Shown in pieces: positions 1 through 5,436 of a stretch of 12,467 bases of DNA (its first letter is position 1; each line of letters starts with the position of its first letter). The position numbers and the translations under genes were made by a program. The notes under the pieces were generated by a model. The model saw nothing but the letters and a program-made list of their open reading frames with translations. It had not been told where the DNA came from and did no database searches. The DNA comes from Candidatus Multiplicimicrobium inquinatum (GTDB lineage: Bacteria > Omnitrophota > Omnitrophia > Omnitrophales > Aquincolibacteriaceae). The stretch lies in assembly GCA_002344825.1 (NCBI GenBank), contig DDUN01000075.1, positions 6,241-18,707 on the forward strand. Reading direction: 5' to 3'.

Positions 1-239
1 ACAGCCTGAAGATCAAGTTTCTTAAATTCTTCGGCATAATTAAACGATGCACCGTAAGGGTTCGACTTCACATCATTTTGACGAAGTGACCCTAAATTAA
101 GCTGCTCCGGCCACCAAAACTGATTCGTCTTCGCCTCGCCCTGCGCGGGTTCCGGCTTTTCCATAGCAATGATCGGCAGCGACACAGCCATAAAAGCAGC
201 TGCCACCGCAACCAGAATAACTCCACTAATTTTTTTCAT
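1..239 (-). CDS. katG: Secreted catalase-peroxidase, N-terminal part (runs off the window)
   Basis: Catalase-peroxidases (KatG/HPI) are haem enzymes that remove hydrogen peroxide. Only the first 79 codons are visible; the frame stays open to base 1, so the haem domains are outside. Residues 1-25 form a signal peptide (MKK, a hydrophobic stretch, probable cleavage after LPIIA). Next comes the characteristic KatG N-terminal block: FWWPEQLNL near residue 41, a SNPYG segment and FNYAEEFKKLDL near 67-77, matching the family's WWP-QLNL / F-Y--EF-KLD pattern. A signal peptide is unusual for KatG and points to a periplasmic form like KatP. ATG at 239-237 is preferred because ACGAGG at 254-249 lies 9 nt upstream; the in-frame ATG at 245-243 would leave only 3 nt. 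The family assignment is firm; export is inferred from the leader. Confidence 0.88.
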   Translation of the reverse strand, partial: MKKISGVILVAVAAAFMAVSLPIIAMEKPEPAQGEAKTNQFWWPEQLNLGSLRQNDVKSNPYGASFNYAEEFKKLDLQA

Positions 240-278
240 GGTCATGATCCTCGTTTGTGTTGTTTAAAAAATGAATGC

Positions 279-306
279 AAAAAACAGCTTTGGATTTCAA
301 AGCTGT
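279..306 (-). terminator. Terminator-like hairpin in the katG leader
   Basis: Perfect 9-bp inverted repeat ACAGCTTTG (284-292) / CAAAGCTGT (298-306) with a 5-nt loop. Read on the minus strand it is followed directly by six T (284-279, the first one paired), the form of an intrinsic terminator. It lies 478-279 downstream of the zinc-ribbon gene, so it may end that transcript, and about 40 nt upstream of the katG start. If katG is transcribed from a promoter upstream of 306, the hairpin would instead sit in its leader as a possible attenuator. The stem has 4 G-C pairs of 9, so strength is moderate. Confidence 0.45.
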
Positions 307-321
307 GTGTAGCATGGCACG

Positions 322-358
322 ATTTCATTTATCAATCCAATTGATTGTTTAGATTTAT
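322..358 (-). promoter_or_regulatory. Possible OxyR-like operator upstream of katG
   Basis: On the minus strand, 358-344 reads ATAAATCTAAACAAT, agreeing with the classic OxyR half (ATAGntnnnanCTAT) at 8 of 10 defined positions. After exactly 7 nt, 336-322 reads ATTGATAAATGAAAT, agreeing at 6 of 10. The spacing is that of the tandem OxyR site, and katG is a standard OxyR target. A separate perfect palindrome, ATCAAT-CCA-ATTGAT, lies at 331-345. The region is AT-rich, so chance agreement is a real risk, and no clear -10 box follows. The match is by eye only. Confidence 0.3.
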
Positions 359-383
359 CCGATAGAAGGAAGCTATTACGCCC

Positions 384-418
384 GACAAAAGACTAACGAC
401 AGACGACGAGCGACTAAT
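384..418. repeat. Five degenerate heptanucleotide repeats (GACnAAC type)
   Basis: Five consecutive in-register 7-mers: GACAAAA, GACTAAC, GACAGAC, GACGAGC, GACTAAT (384-390, 391-397, 398-404, 405-411, 412-418). GAC is invariant at the start of each unit. The array is intergenic, between the zinc-ribbon gene and katG, and ends 2 nt before the repeated site at 421. A second heptad locus with another consensus is at 7241-7310. Confidence 0.6.
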
Positions 419-420
419 TC

Positions 421-453
421 AACCCGGCATGTTTAAAAATGTTCCGAACTCTG
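421..453 (-). repeat. Flanking site A (CAGAGnTCGG...GGGTT)
   Basis: On the minus strand the site starts CAGAGTTCGG (453-444) and ends CCGGGTT (427-421), continuing GAAT. It lies 24 nt downstream of the stop codon of the zinc-ribbon gene. In an ungapped comparison of 421-455 with 1423-1457, 28 of 35 positions are identical. The last bases fit GTTRRRY (GTTGAAT), the right-hand core of integron attC sites, but the left half of an attC is not convincing here. Confidence 0.5.
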
Positions 454-477
454 GTCGTATGACCATACCGTTATTGG

Positions 478-1401
478 TTACTCATCTTTTTTCTTAAAAT
501 CAATACTGTAAGGGCTAATTGCATATGGTGCCATATGTCCCTTTGAATCAACTTTTATCATTTTCCGATAAATTTTTATTTTATCGCCTTTTTTTAGCCT
601 GGGAGTACTATCAAGCCAAGTCTCTTCTAGGAACCATGGTCTCTCGTTACGATCAAAATAAATTTTAATCCGTTTAAAGCTCTTATCGCCTTTTTTATAT
701 TTAACTTCTGAATAATACTCGATGGGCACCTCAACCACTTCACCTTCGGCGAGAAGTGTTTTTGTAATTTTTTGTTCTTTTTGTTTTTCAAAAAATTTGG
801 TCTTCCTAAGAAAAACACTTCCCGAAACAATGCATAGAATGATTAGAGAGATGATGATCGGAATTTTTTTTGATTTTTTATCTAAAAAAATAAAACATTT
901 AGTTATGATCCAACCAATAAAATACCACTGAAAACCACCTATCACTAAAAACGCCAACCCAGCTCCAACAATATCATTTTGAATCGAATTGCCGAAAGAA
1001 AGACCCAAAGCACTAAAAAGTAAAGTAGTAAGCGGTGCAACAGCCATTGCTAGCAATGACATTGGAAAATCTGCTATAAGGAGCATCATGATCATCCAAC
1101 CACCGTTAGCATTAGAACGGGCGTATTGATATTCCCCAAGGTTAATCAAAATAGTAATAACAGAATGAATTAAAACAAAACTTAATCCAAGCCAACTCCA
1201 ATTAAATTGTTTGTTTAGTTTTGCGGGTTCTTTTTTTGCAGAGGAATCAATAGAAGTCTTAAGATCAACTTCCTTGCTGTTTGATTCAGGGGGCGGTGTT
1301 TTACGATCCGCGACAACATTCGTGATGTCAGCATTACAACTGGGGCAAATTTTAAGGCCTAAGCCATCAGGCACATATTGTTTACAGGCAGGACATCTCA
1401 C
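478..1401 (-). CDS. Zinc-ribbon multi-pass membrane protein, unknown function
   Basis: I do not recognise a specific family. Residues 1-26 form a zinc ribbon (C3-x2-C6 and C19-x2-C22). A charged, proline- and serine-containing linker runs to about 65. Four or five hydrophobic segments follow, roughly 69-88, 101-121, 118-135, 145-173 and 179-198. A final soluble domain of about 105 residues (200-307) is lysine-rich and looks beta-rich (GEVVEVPIEYY, KIKIYRKMIKVDSKG). The design suggests a cytoplasmic metal-binding head on a membrane anchor with an extramembrane tail. The start is GTG at 1401-1399, immediately before the cysteine motif; AAGGGGAG at 1420-1413 is a purine-rich but rather distant ribosome site. 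The gene is strongly AT-rich compared with genes above 2800 and is bracketed by sites A and B, which suggests acquisition. Function unknown. Confidence 0.75.
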   Translation of the reverse strand: MRCPACKQYVPDGLGLKICPSCNADITNVVADRKTPPPESNSKEVDLKTSIDSSAKKEPAKLNKQFNWSWLGLSFVLIHSVITILINLGEYQYARSNANGGWMIMMLLIADFPMSLLAMAVAPLTTLLFSALGLSFGNSIQNDIVGAGLAFLVIGGFQWYFIGWIITKCFIFLDKKSKKIPIIISLIILCIVSGSVFLRKTKFFEKQKEQKITKTLLAEGEVVEVPIEYYSEVKYKKGDKSFKRIKIYFDRNERPWFLEETWLDSTPRLKKGDKIKIYRKMIKVDSKGHMAPYAISPYSIDFKKKDE

Positions 1402-1422
1402 AACTTATCACTCTCCCCTTTT

Positions 1423-1455
1423 AACCCGACACTTTTAGAAATGCTCCGATCTCTG
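1423..1455 (-). repeat. Flanking site B (CAGAGnTCGG...GGGTT)
   Basis: On the minus strand it starts CAGAGATCGG (1455-1446) and ends TCGGGTT (1429-1423), with the same 33-nt length as site A. It lies 21 nt upstream of the zinc-ribbon gene start. The bases just before and after it, ATTTAAC and GTTAAAA, contain the 6-bp inverted repeat TTTAAC/GTTAAA; ATTTAAC fits RYYYAAC and GTTAAAA misses GTTRRRY at one base. The distance of about 43 nt is shorter than usual attC sites. Confidence 0.5.
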
Positions 1456-1493
1456 TTAAATAAATTACTCATCTATTTTTATCTTGTTATGCC

Positions 1494-1514
1494 AAAAAAA
1501 CAACTAGCGAATTG
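1494..1514 (-). terminator. Weak terminator candidate after the HNH-like gene
   Basis: On the minus strand, CAATT (1514-1510), loop CGCT, then AGTTG (1505-1501) forms a 5-bp stem with one G-T wobble, followed directly by seven T (1500-1494). It lies about 77 nt past the stop codon of the HNH-like gene. The U tract is good but the stem is short, so this is a tentative call. Confidence 0.25.
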
Positions 1515-1538
1515 CGAGCATATTTTTTTCAATCAACT

Positions 1539-1579
1539 AACCCATCTCCGCCAGACGGCGTCCGGTTTGCCGATCTCTG
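1539..1579 (-). repeat. Flanking site C, with an enlarged GC-rich centre
   Basis: On the minus strand it starts CAGAGATCGG (1579-1570), identical over 10 bases to site B, and ends ATGGGTT (1545-1539), continuing AGTT. It is 41 nt long against 33 for A and B. The extra length is central and includes a short hairpin, CGCC-AGAC-GGCG on the plus strand near 1549-1560. It begins 12 nt after the stop codon of the HNH-like gene. Conserved ends with a variable centre is the notable feature. The match outside the ends is weak. Confidence 0.4.
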
Positions 1580-1590
1580 CAAAAAATATT

Positions 1591-2334
1591 TCACTTCTTG
1601 TTTCTTAAACGGTTTGATACCGAACTCAAAAATCTTGATTTGCCTTCCATAAACATTTCATGCTCCACAATTACAAAATTTTCAGGTCTCAAAAAAACCT
1701 TAGAGAAAATATTAGTATCAAAATTATCTACAAACACAGCATTCTTAGTTGTGGGAATAATAAATACAAGAAACTTATTAAAAGTAAATTTGTATGCCTT
1801 TTTATTACCATAATTATGCCTCACAACATATACAACATTACCAAAAGGTGCGTTTTCAGGCTCCCTAACAACCATGACCTCAAACAGATCTTTTTGATCT
1901 GGAATAGCACCTTTTAATATATTAAGAGCTATTGCTTCATACTTTCCCAATTCAACGGCTTTAAAAGTTGGCTCTGAGGAAATTGAAGCTCGCCATATTA
2001 AAGAAATAAAGAAAAATCTCAGTTTCTTAAAATCGAACTCACCCGCTTTAAATGAATAAACCGTATTAAGGTCATTCACCTTCCCTTTCTTGCTCTTTAA
2101 ATCATCCCTTAAAATTCGATACCCTTCTTTGTCATATTCATTCAATTGATTATCACAAGCAGAGCATAAAATTGACTCATCCCATATACCATTTTGCCTT
2201 TGCTTCCAACTCAGATCTTCCGAATCAACCACTCTTAACTTTTCTTTATTTGGATCCGGATAAAATCGTTTAGGAATGATATGCGCTTTACACAAATCTT
2301 TATAATTGCCGCAATAACAACACTTACTCATCAT
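1591..2334 (-). CDS. HNH-like zinc-finger protein (putative nuclease)
   Basis: The N-terminal third carries a treble-clef HNH-like pattern: C5-x2-C8, A-H18-IIP, then L-C57-x2-C60-D-N62-Q followed by LNEYDKEGY. In HNH endonucleases the two cysteine pairs bind structural zinc, the His of the (D/A)HIxP motif is the general base, and a downstream His/Asn completes the metal site. Here H18 is present and N62 or N65 could be the third residue, but the usual CH..K ending is replaced by CDNQ. The remaining roughly 170 residues are unrecognised mixed alpha/beta sequence. Nuclease activity is inferred. The gene starts ATG-ATG (2334-2329) with no visible Shine-Dalgarno sequence. It is AT-rich and has site C just after its stop. 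Such proteins occur as solitary accessory genes and in defence loci; nothing here proves either role. Confidence 0.65.
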   Translation of the reverse strand: MMSKCCYCGNYKDLCKAHIIPKRFYPDPNKEKLRVVDSEDLSWKQRQNGIWDESILCSACDNQLNEYDKEGYRILRDDLKSKKGKVNDLNTVYSFKAGEFDFKKLRFFFISLIWRASISSEPTFKAVELGKYEAIALNILKGAIPDQKDLFEVMVVREPENAPFGNVVYVVRHNYGNKKAYKFTFNKFLVFIIPTTKNAVFVDNFDTNIFSKVFLRPENFVIVEHEMFMEGKSRFLSSVSNRLRNKK

Positions 2335-2540
2335 AAAAAAACAACAATCGTTTTAATGGTTTTTCTCAATTTATTTGATCTTGGCTAAGCTAATTTTTTA
2401 AAAGCTCGCAAAAAAAGCACTGCATACCTTGTGGACAGTTAAGAAAAAAATAAATCACCCGATTGATCAAAATAGATCGACAAGCCGATTATGTCAGATT
2501 GTGATTTTGGTGCAACTGAGTTTTTGGGGATTTTTTCGGG

Positions 2541-2571
2541 CTTTTCGCGATTCGCGCGGAATCGCGGAAAG
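2541..2571. repeat. 13-bp inverted repeat (hairpin 1 of cluster)
   Basis: CTTTTCGCGATTC (2541-2553) pairs with GAATCGCGGAAAG (2559-2571) across a GCGCG loop. Twelve of 13 pairs are Watson-Crick and one is a T-G mismatch. There is no T run on either side in the right direction, so it does not look like an intrinsic terminator. Confidence 0.7.
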
Positions 2572-2578
2572 ACCATGT

Positions 2579-2622
2579 AGCGGGAACCCATCGCTGCAAA
2601 GCAGTGTCAGGGGTTCACCGCT
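2579..2622. repeat. Two-stem cruciform (hairpin 2 of cluster)
   Basis: The outer stem AGCGG-GAACCC (2579-2589) pairs with GGGTTC-A-CCGCT (2611-2622) with one bulged A. The inner stem CGCTGC (2592-2597) pairs with GCAGTG (2601-2606) across an AAA loop with one G-T wobble. The two are joined by a small internal loop. Confidence 0.65.
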
Positions 2623-2623
2623 T

Positions 2624-2641
2624 CCCAGCCCCACCCCACCC
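2624..2641 (-). other. G-quadruplex motif
   Basis: On the minus strand 2641-2624 reads GGGTGGGGTGGGGCTGGG: four runs of 3-4 G separated by loops of 1, 1 and 2 nt. It satisfies the canonical G3+N1-7 rule, and such short loops normally favour a stable structure. It is adjacent to the cruciform at 2579-2622. Confidence 0.6.
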
Positions 2642-2654
2642 TAGCGCGATAAAG

Positions 2655-2737
2655 CTCAAAGAAGAAATATCTCGAAGGCGAGTTCCGCAGGGCAAAGCCC
2701 GAGGACTGTTTGAGCCGGCAAGATGCTTCTTTTTGAG
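2655..2737. repeat. Closed multi-hairpin block
   Basis: CTCAAA-GAAG (2655-2664) pairs with CTTC-TT-TTTGAG (2726-2737) with a 2-nt bulge. Inside are CTCG-AAGG-CGAG (2671-2682) and TCC..GGGC-AAA-GCCC..GGA (2684-2705). A second TTTGAG at 2709-2714 could compete for the outer strand. It resembles REP/BIME-type clusters or a structured RNA; no transcription signal decides between these. Confidence 0.5.
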
Positions 2738-2746
2738 TGAAACTAG

Positions 2747-2766
2747 ATTCCTGCTTTCGCAGGAAT
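2747..2766. repeat. dRS3-like 20-bp palindrome
   Basis: ATTCCTGC-TTTC-GCAGGAAT: 8-bp perfect arms and a 4-nt loop. The 20-bp layout ATTCC-N10-GGAAT is that of the Neisseria dRS3 repeat (ATTCCC-N8-GGGAAT), and similar palindromes are dispersed in many bacterial genomes. Translated on the minus strand the flanks give the familiar spurious peptide FLRKQESS. Confidence 0.65.
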
Positions 2767-2826
2767 GACAGAGAATTGAGCAGATTGAAAGAATGGATTG
2801 AACCCATCCACTCAGACGAGCATTGA

Positions 2827-3513
2827 TTACTTCTTAGCGTTTTCTTGAATATCCTTAATCTTCGCCAAACTAATCTTGCGTAACGGACAATACGGCTTAT
2901 CCTTCCAAGTCTCCTTCAAAAACCCTTTGCGCCCCGACCCAATACTATACGCGTTGTAATGCGCCGCGTTCTTTTTGTAATAATCCTGATGATATTCTTC
3001 CGCCCGCGTCCAATTATTGAGCGGTAAAATCTCGACTGTAATGGGCTTTTTAAAAACCTTGGCTTCTTCGAGCAGTTTCTTTGATTCCTGCGCGATCATG
3101 CGTTCTTCATTGTTCTGATGAAAAATGCCCGTTAAATACTGCGAACCGCGGTCATTGAATTGCCCATCGCTTTGCGTCGGATCCACCGTCGTCCAAAACA
3201 CATTCAGCAAGTCTTCAAACGAAACCTTGGAAGGATCATAAACCACTTCCACCGCCTCATAAGCACCGGTATCCCCCTCGGAAACCTGTTCATAAGTCGG
3301 GTTTTTAACGAGCGAGTTCGCGTAACCTGAATCAACGCCGATGACGCCTGCCGTATCTTCAAATGGTTTTTCCATACACCAAAAACATCCGCCCGCGAAA
3401 TACGCTTTCTTAGTCTCTGCCATATTTTTCTCCTTTGCGTCAACCGCACCTGACGACAAAACCTGCACACCCATAATAGCGAGCAAGCCCATCAAAATTT
3501 TAAGATTTTTCAT
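2827..3513 (-). CDS. msrA: Peptide methionine-S-sulfoxide reductase MsrA, exported form
   Basis: MsrA reduces methionine-S-sulfoxide in oxidised proteins. The catalytic motif GCFWCME is present with C43 as nucleophile; E89 in the EAVEVVYDP segment and the GSQY and HQDYY motifs fit the substrate pocket. C209 near the C-terminus (KPYC) is the best candidate resolving cysteine. The catalytic domain starts at about residue 31 with MAETKKAYFAGG, a typical cytoplasmic MsrA start. The 30 residues before it form a signal peptide with a plausible VDA/K cleavage, so the enzyme is probably periplasmic. The ATG at 3513-3511 overlaps the upstream TGA as ATGA, so translation is likely coupled to the GDYXXLXY gene. 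No MsrB is fused or adjacent. At 228 residues the length fits a single-domain MsrA plus leader. Confidence 0.95.
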   Translation of the reverse strand: MKNLKILMGLLAIMGVQVLSSGAVDAKEKNMAETKKAYFAGGCFWCMEKPFEDTAGVIGVDSGYANSLVKNPTYEQVSEGDTGAYEAVEVVYDPSKVSFEDLLNVFWTTVDPTQSDGQFNDRGSQYLTGIFHQNNEERMIAQESKKLLEEAKVFKKPITVEILPLNNWTRAEEYHQDYYKKNAAHYNAYSIGSGRKGFLKETWKDKPYCPLRKISLAKIKDIQENAKK

Positions 3514-4109
3514 TTTGTTTTCTCAGCCAAAGGCTGACCGTCGACAAGCACGTTTTCTAAAATGCCGCTACCGTTTAAGACGCGCACCTGCGCCGCCATG
3601 ACAATCTGCGGTTTTTTCGGATCGGTTGAATTCACATCGCGGTAAAGCGCTTCGGCTTTGGGCGCTTTGCGCTCATTCATGTAAAAACGGCTGAACGGAA
3701 AATGAAAGCGGACGGTATTGGCCGGAACAGCATCGCTTGTTTTGGTTTTTGCGTTGTAAACCCAGCGTGCTTTCTCATGCCAGCTGACGTGCGCGCGCAG
3801 ATAAGTTCCCGATTTTGGTTTTTCAGTAGAGAAGCTTTCAATTTTTGTGAAACCTTTTTTGTCGCGTCCCAGCGTCAGATACACCACGGTGTTATTGGGA
3901 TAATACTCAGGCCCGTTGTATTCGAAACTGTCTTGTTCAAAAGCCAGAACCACATAGCGCCCGCGGAATAAATCATAGGGATCCACGGGTCTTGTTTTAA
4001 ACATAAAAACTTCGCCCTGCTTTAAAATTTTTTCGTGGCTGTAAATCATGGCAGCGGGAATCGTCAATAAAATTGCCAGATAAACCGGGAAAAAAGATTT
4101 TAACTTCAT
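3510..4109 (-). CDS. GDYXXLXY-domain membrane-anchored protein
   Basis: This matches the GDYXXLXY family, named for its core motif; here the motif is represented by DPYDLFRGRYVVLAF at about residues 43-57, with R-G-R replacing the usual G-D. Residues 6-22 form an N-terminal hydrophobic anchor or uncleaved signal. The rest is about 175 residues, probably beta-rich and on the outer face of the inner membrane. Biochemical function is unknown. The family is commonly encoded directly after a DUF2157 membrane protein, exactly as here. Both ends overlap neighbours by ATGA (with DUF2157 at 4106-4109 and msrA at 3510-3513), so the three products are probably made together and may form one envelope complex. 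Confidence 0.8.
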   Translation of the reverse strand: MKLKSFFPVYLAILLTIPAAMIYSHEKILKQGEVFMFKTRPVDPYDLFRGRYVVLAFEQDSFEYNGPEYYPNNTVVYLTLGRDKKGFTKIESFSTEKPKSGTYLRAHVSWHEKARWVYNAKTKTSDAVPANTVRFHFPFSRFYMNERKAPKAEALYRDVNSTDPKKPQIVMAAQVRVLNGSGILENVLVDGQPLAEKTK

Positions 4110-5407
4110 ACCTTTTTCCCCTTGCGGCTAAAAGCACGGTTTAGAACCAAAAAGCCCGCGCCCAACGCGATAAAAATAAAAGCACGCGTCAGAATGCCCC
4201 AGCTGGAATCGCCGAAGCGGGTTACAAGAATCAGCGCAATCACCGCGAGGCCGCCGTTGACGAGTTTGAGCGAATCTTTCCGCCATCCTCCGGTAACGCA
4301 AAAAATACCGTATGCCAAAAGCAGGAGGTTAAAGAGCAGCTCGGGCATAACGAAACCGGGACGGCTACTGTTGAGAGCAAAAATCAGCGCGATCAGAAAC
4401 GGAAAAAAGCCGAGCAGGCTGAGTTCTTCCTGTTTGGCTTTGAGGTTTTCAGCCCAACTGCGTAATGCCAAAAAACCGAAGCAGGCGAAAAGCACATAAT
4501 CCGCCGCTGAGGCCCAGCCGTGATAACGACCTTCGTCGCGGTAATAGAGAAAACCAGTTTCGCGCCAGGGCCAATCAAAGGTAAGCAGATACGCCAAAAC
4601 TAAAATACCGAAACGCCCGAACTGGTTGAGCGGATTTCTCCAAAAGGACTCGGTATGGGGGAAAAGGCGCCGGCCCGCCCATTCGATTGCGCCGAAATAA
4701 AAAGCGTAAATCACCATCCAAAGGCCGGGAATCGATTTTTCAAGACTGACGCCCAGCGCGATGGTTTGCGTCAGGACAATCGCCCAAGCCACCCAGATTT
4801 TGCGGATACTTTCGCCCTGCGCTTTAAATATTTCAACGATTTTGGGCAAAGCCAAAAGAAACAACGGCCAATAAAACAACGCATGCCCGCCGCGATTTTG
4901 ACAATCACCGATCCAAAACGTAATTCCGGCAAGATAGAAAATAAGCGGAACGCCGGCATTGAAAAAATAAACCAACGGTAAGCCCGCGAGCATCCAGGTG
5001 ATGAAGAAAGTATTGTAATCGTCCGAGACATGGTAAGTCTGGCTGATTAAAGCCATGGTGGCGCCGATGGAAAGAAAGAAGAGCGCGGCGATGGATTCAC
5101 ACTTAGCGGCAGAGTTTGCGTGCTTGCTCAAAACCCAATACCCCAAAGCTCCCGAGGCAAGCAAAGGCAAAAAGGCTAAAACAGTACGAGTGGAACGGCC
5201 CAGCTGATCCCAGTTGTAGGCAAAAAGCAGAATGACACCGAGCCCCAAGCAAATCGCGCCGAGAATTGAGAAAAGCGTTGCCGCGGTATTTTTGGAAGAC
5301 CCCGAAATGGGATAAAGCGCGCTGATTTTTTCAGCCTGCTCGGTTGAAATAATCCGCCCCTCCACCCATTTCCCGATTTCCTGATTCAGCCAGTCTGTTT
5401 TTTTCAT
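4106..5407 (-). CDS. DUF2157 polytopic inner-membrane protein
   Basis: The first 45 residues are soluble and helical (DWLNQEIGKWVEGRIISTEQAEKI region), the usual DUF2157 N-terminal domain. The remaining protein is almost entirely hydrophobic, with about a dozen membrane segments beginning near residue 43 (TLFSILGAICLGLGVILLF). A polar island near 285-305 (FLYYRDEGRYHGW) may be a loop. The short stretch FLSIGATMALISQTYH near 111-126 is well conserved in this family. Function is unknown; transport or envelope sensing are guesses. It is the first gene of the three-gene operon and overlaps the next by 4 nt. The ATG at 5407-5405 has only a weak GAG upstream, and the preceding leader holds a hairpin and a possible 10-codon reading frame ending on its start codon. 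Confidence 0.8.
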   Translation of the reverse strand: MKKTDWLNQEIGKWVEGRIISTEQAEKISALYPISGSSKNTAATLFSILGAICLGLGVILLFAYNWDQLGRSTRTVLAFLPLLASGALGYWVLSKHANSAAKCESIAALFFLSIGATMALISQTYHVSDDYNTFFITWMLAGLPLVYFFNAGVPLIFYLAGITFWIGDCQNRGGHALFYWPLFLLALPKIVEIFKAQGESIRKIWVAWAIVLTQTIALGVSLEKSIPGLWMVIYAFYFGAIEWAGRRLFPHTESFWRNPLNQFGRFGILVLAYLLTFDWPWRETGFLYYRDEGRYHGWASAADYVLFACFGFLALRSWAENLKAKQEELSLLGFFPFLIALIFALNSSRPGFVMPELLFNLLLLAYGIFCVTGGWRKDSLKLVNGGLAVIALILVTRFGDSSWGILTRAFIFIALGAGFLVLNRAFSRKGKKV

Positions 5408-5436
5408 TTTTGACTCAAAAGGAAATGCGCAAGCAT
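5404..5436 (-). CDS. Possible 10-codon leader reading frame before DUF2157
   Basis: ATG at 5436-5434 opens a frame MLAHFLLSQK whose TGA (5406-5404) overlaps the DUF2157 ATG as ATGA. This is the same 4-nt overlap used at the two other junctions of the operon. AAGGAG lies at 5444-5439, but only 2 nt before the ATG, shorter than usual. The frame lies in the hairpin at 5417-5446. It may be accidental. Confidence 0.2.
   Translation of the reverse strand: MLAHFLLSQK

Larger units (their letters stand above)
2335..2826. other. 492-nt gene-free stretch with a palindrome cluster
   Basis: No convincing gene. 2335-2450 is AT-rich and would be the leader of the HNH-like gene; I see no clean promoter. 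From about 2541 to 2766 the composition changes to GC-rich and the DNA is almost continuously foldable: a 13-bp hairpin, a two-stem cruciform, a four-tract G-quadruplex motif, a closing stem around two small hairpins, and a dRS3-like 20-bp palindrome (each listed separately). A 66-codon open frame at 2607-2807 (minus) reads through these repeats and contains LRKQESS, which comes from the palindrome rather than a protein. Confidence 0.7.

Noticed and set aside
384..418. CRISPR-like array in the heptamer loci (also 7241-7310)
   Set aside because: Units are 7 nt, contiguous and degenerate, with no spacers and no cas genes.
421..1579. Calling sites A-C as true integron attC sites
   Set aside because: The left cores do not fit RYYYAAC at two of three sites, the inner L boxes do not pair, and no integrase is present, so they are left as repeats.
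478..2334. Naming a specific anti-phage system for the HNH-like and zinc-ribbon genes
   Set aside because: Neither matches a known system by motif, and the genes are separated by repeat sites; a defence role would be a guess.
2600..2626. tRNA-like T arm (GGGGTTCACC)
   Set aside because: No matching acceptor stem, anticodon arm or D arm on either strand; the bases belong to the cruciform.
2607..2807. 66-codon minus-strand open frame containing LRKQESS
   Set aside because: It runs through the palindrome cluster; this peptide string is a known by-product of dispersed repeats, and there is no ribosome site.
4122..4499. Long plus-strand open frames opposite DUF2157 (and similarly at 8148-8522, 6161-6469 and 11625-12053)
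   Set aside because: They are antisense to well-supported genes, lack recognisable domains and have arginine/serine-rich shadow composition.
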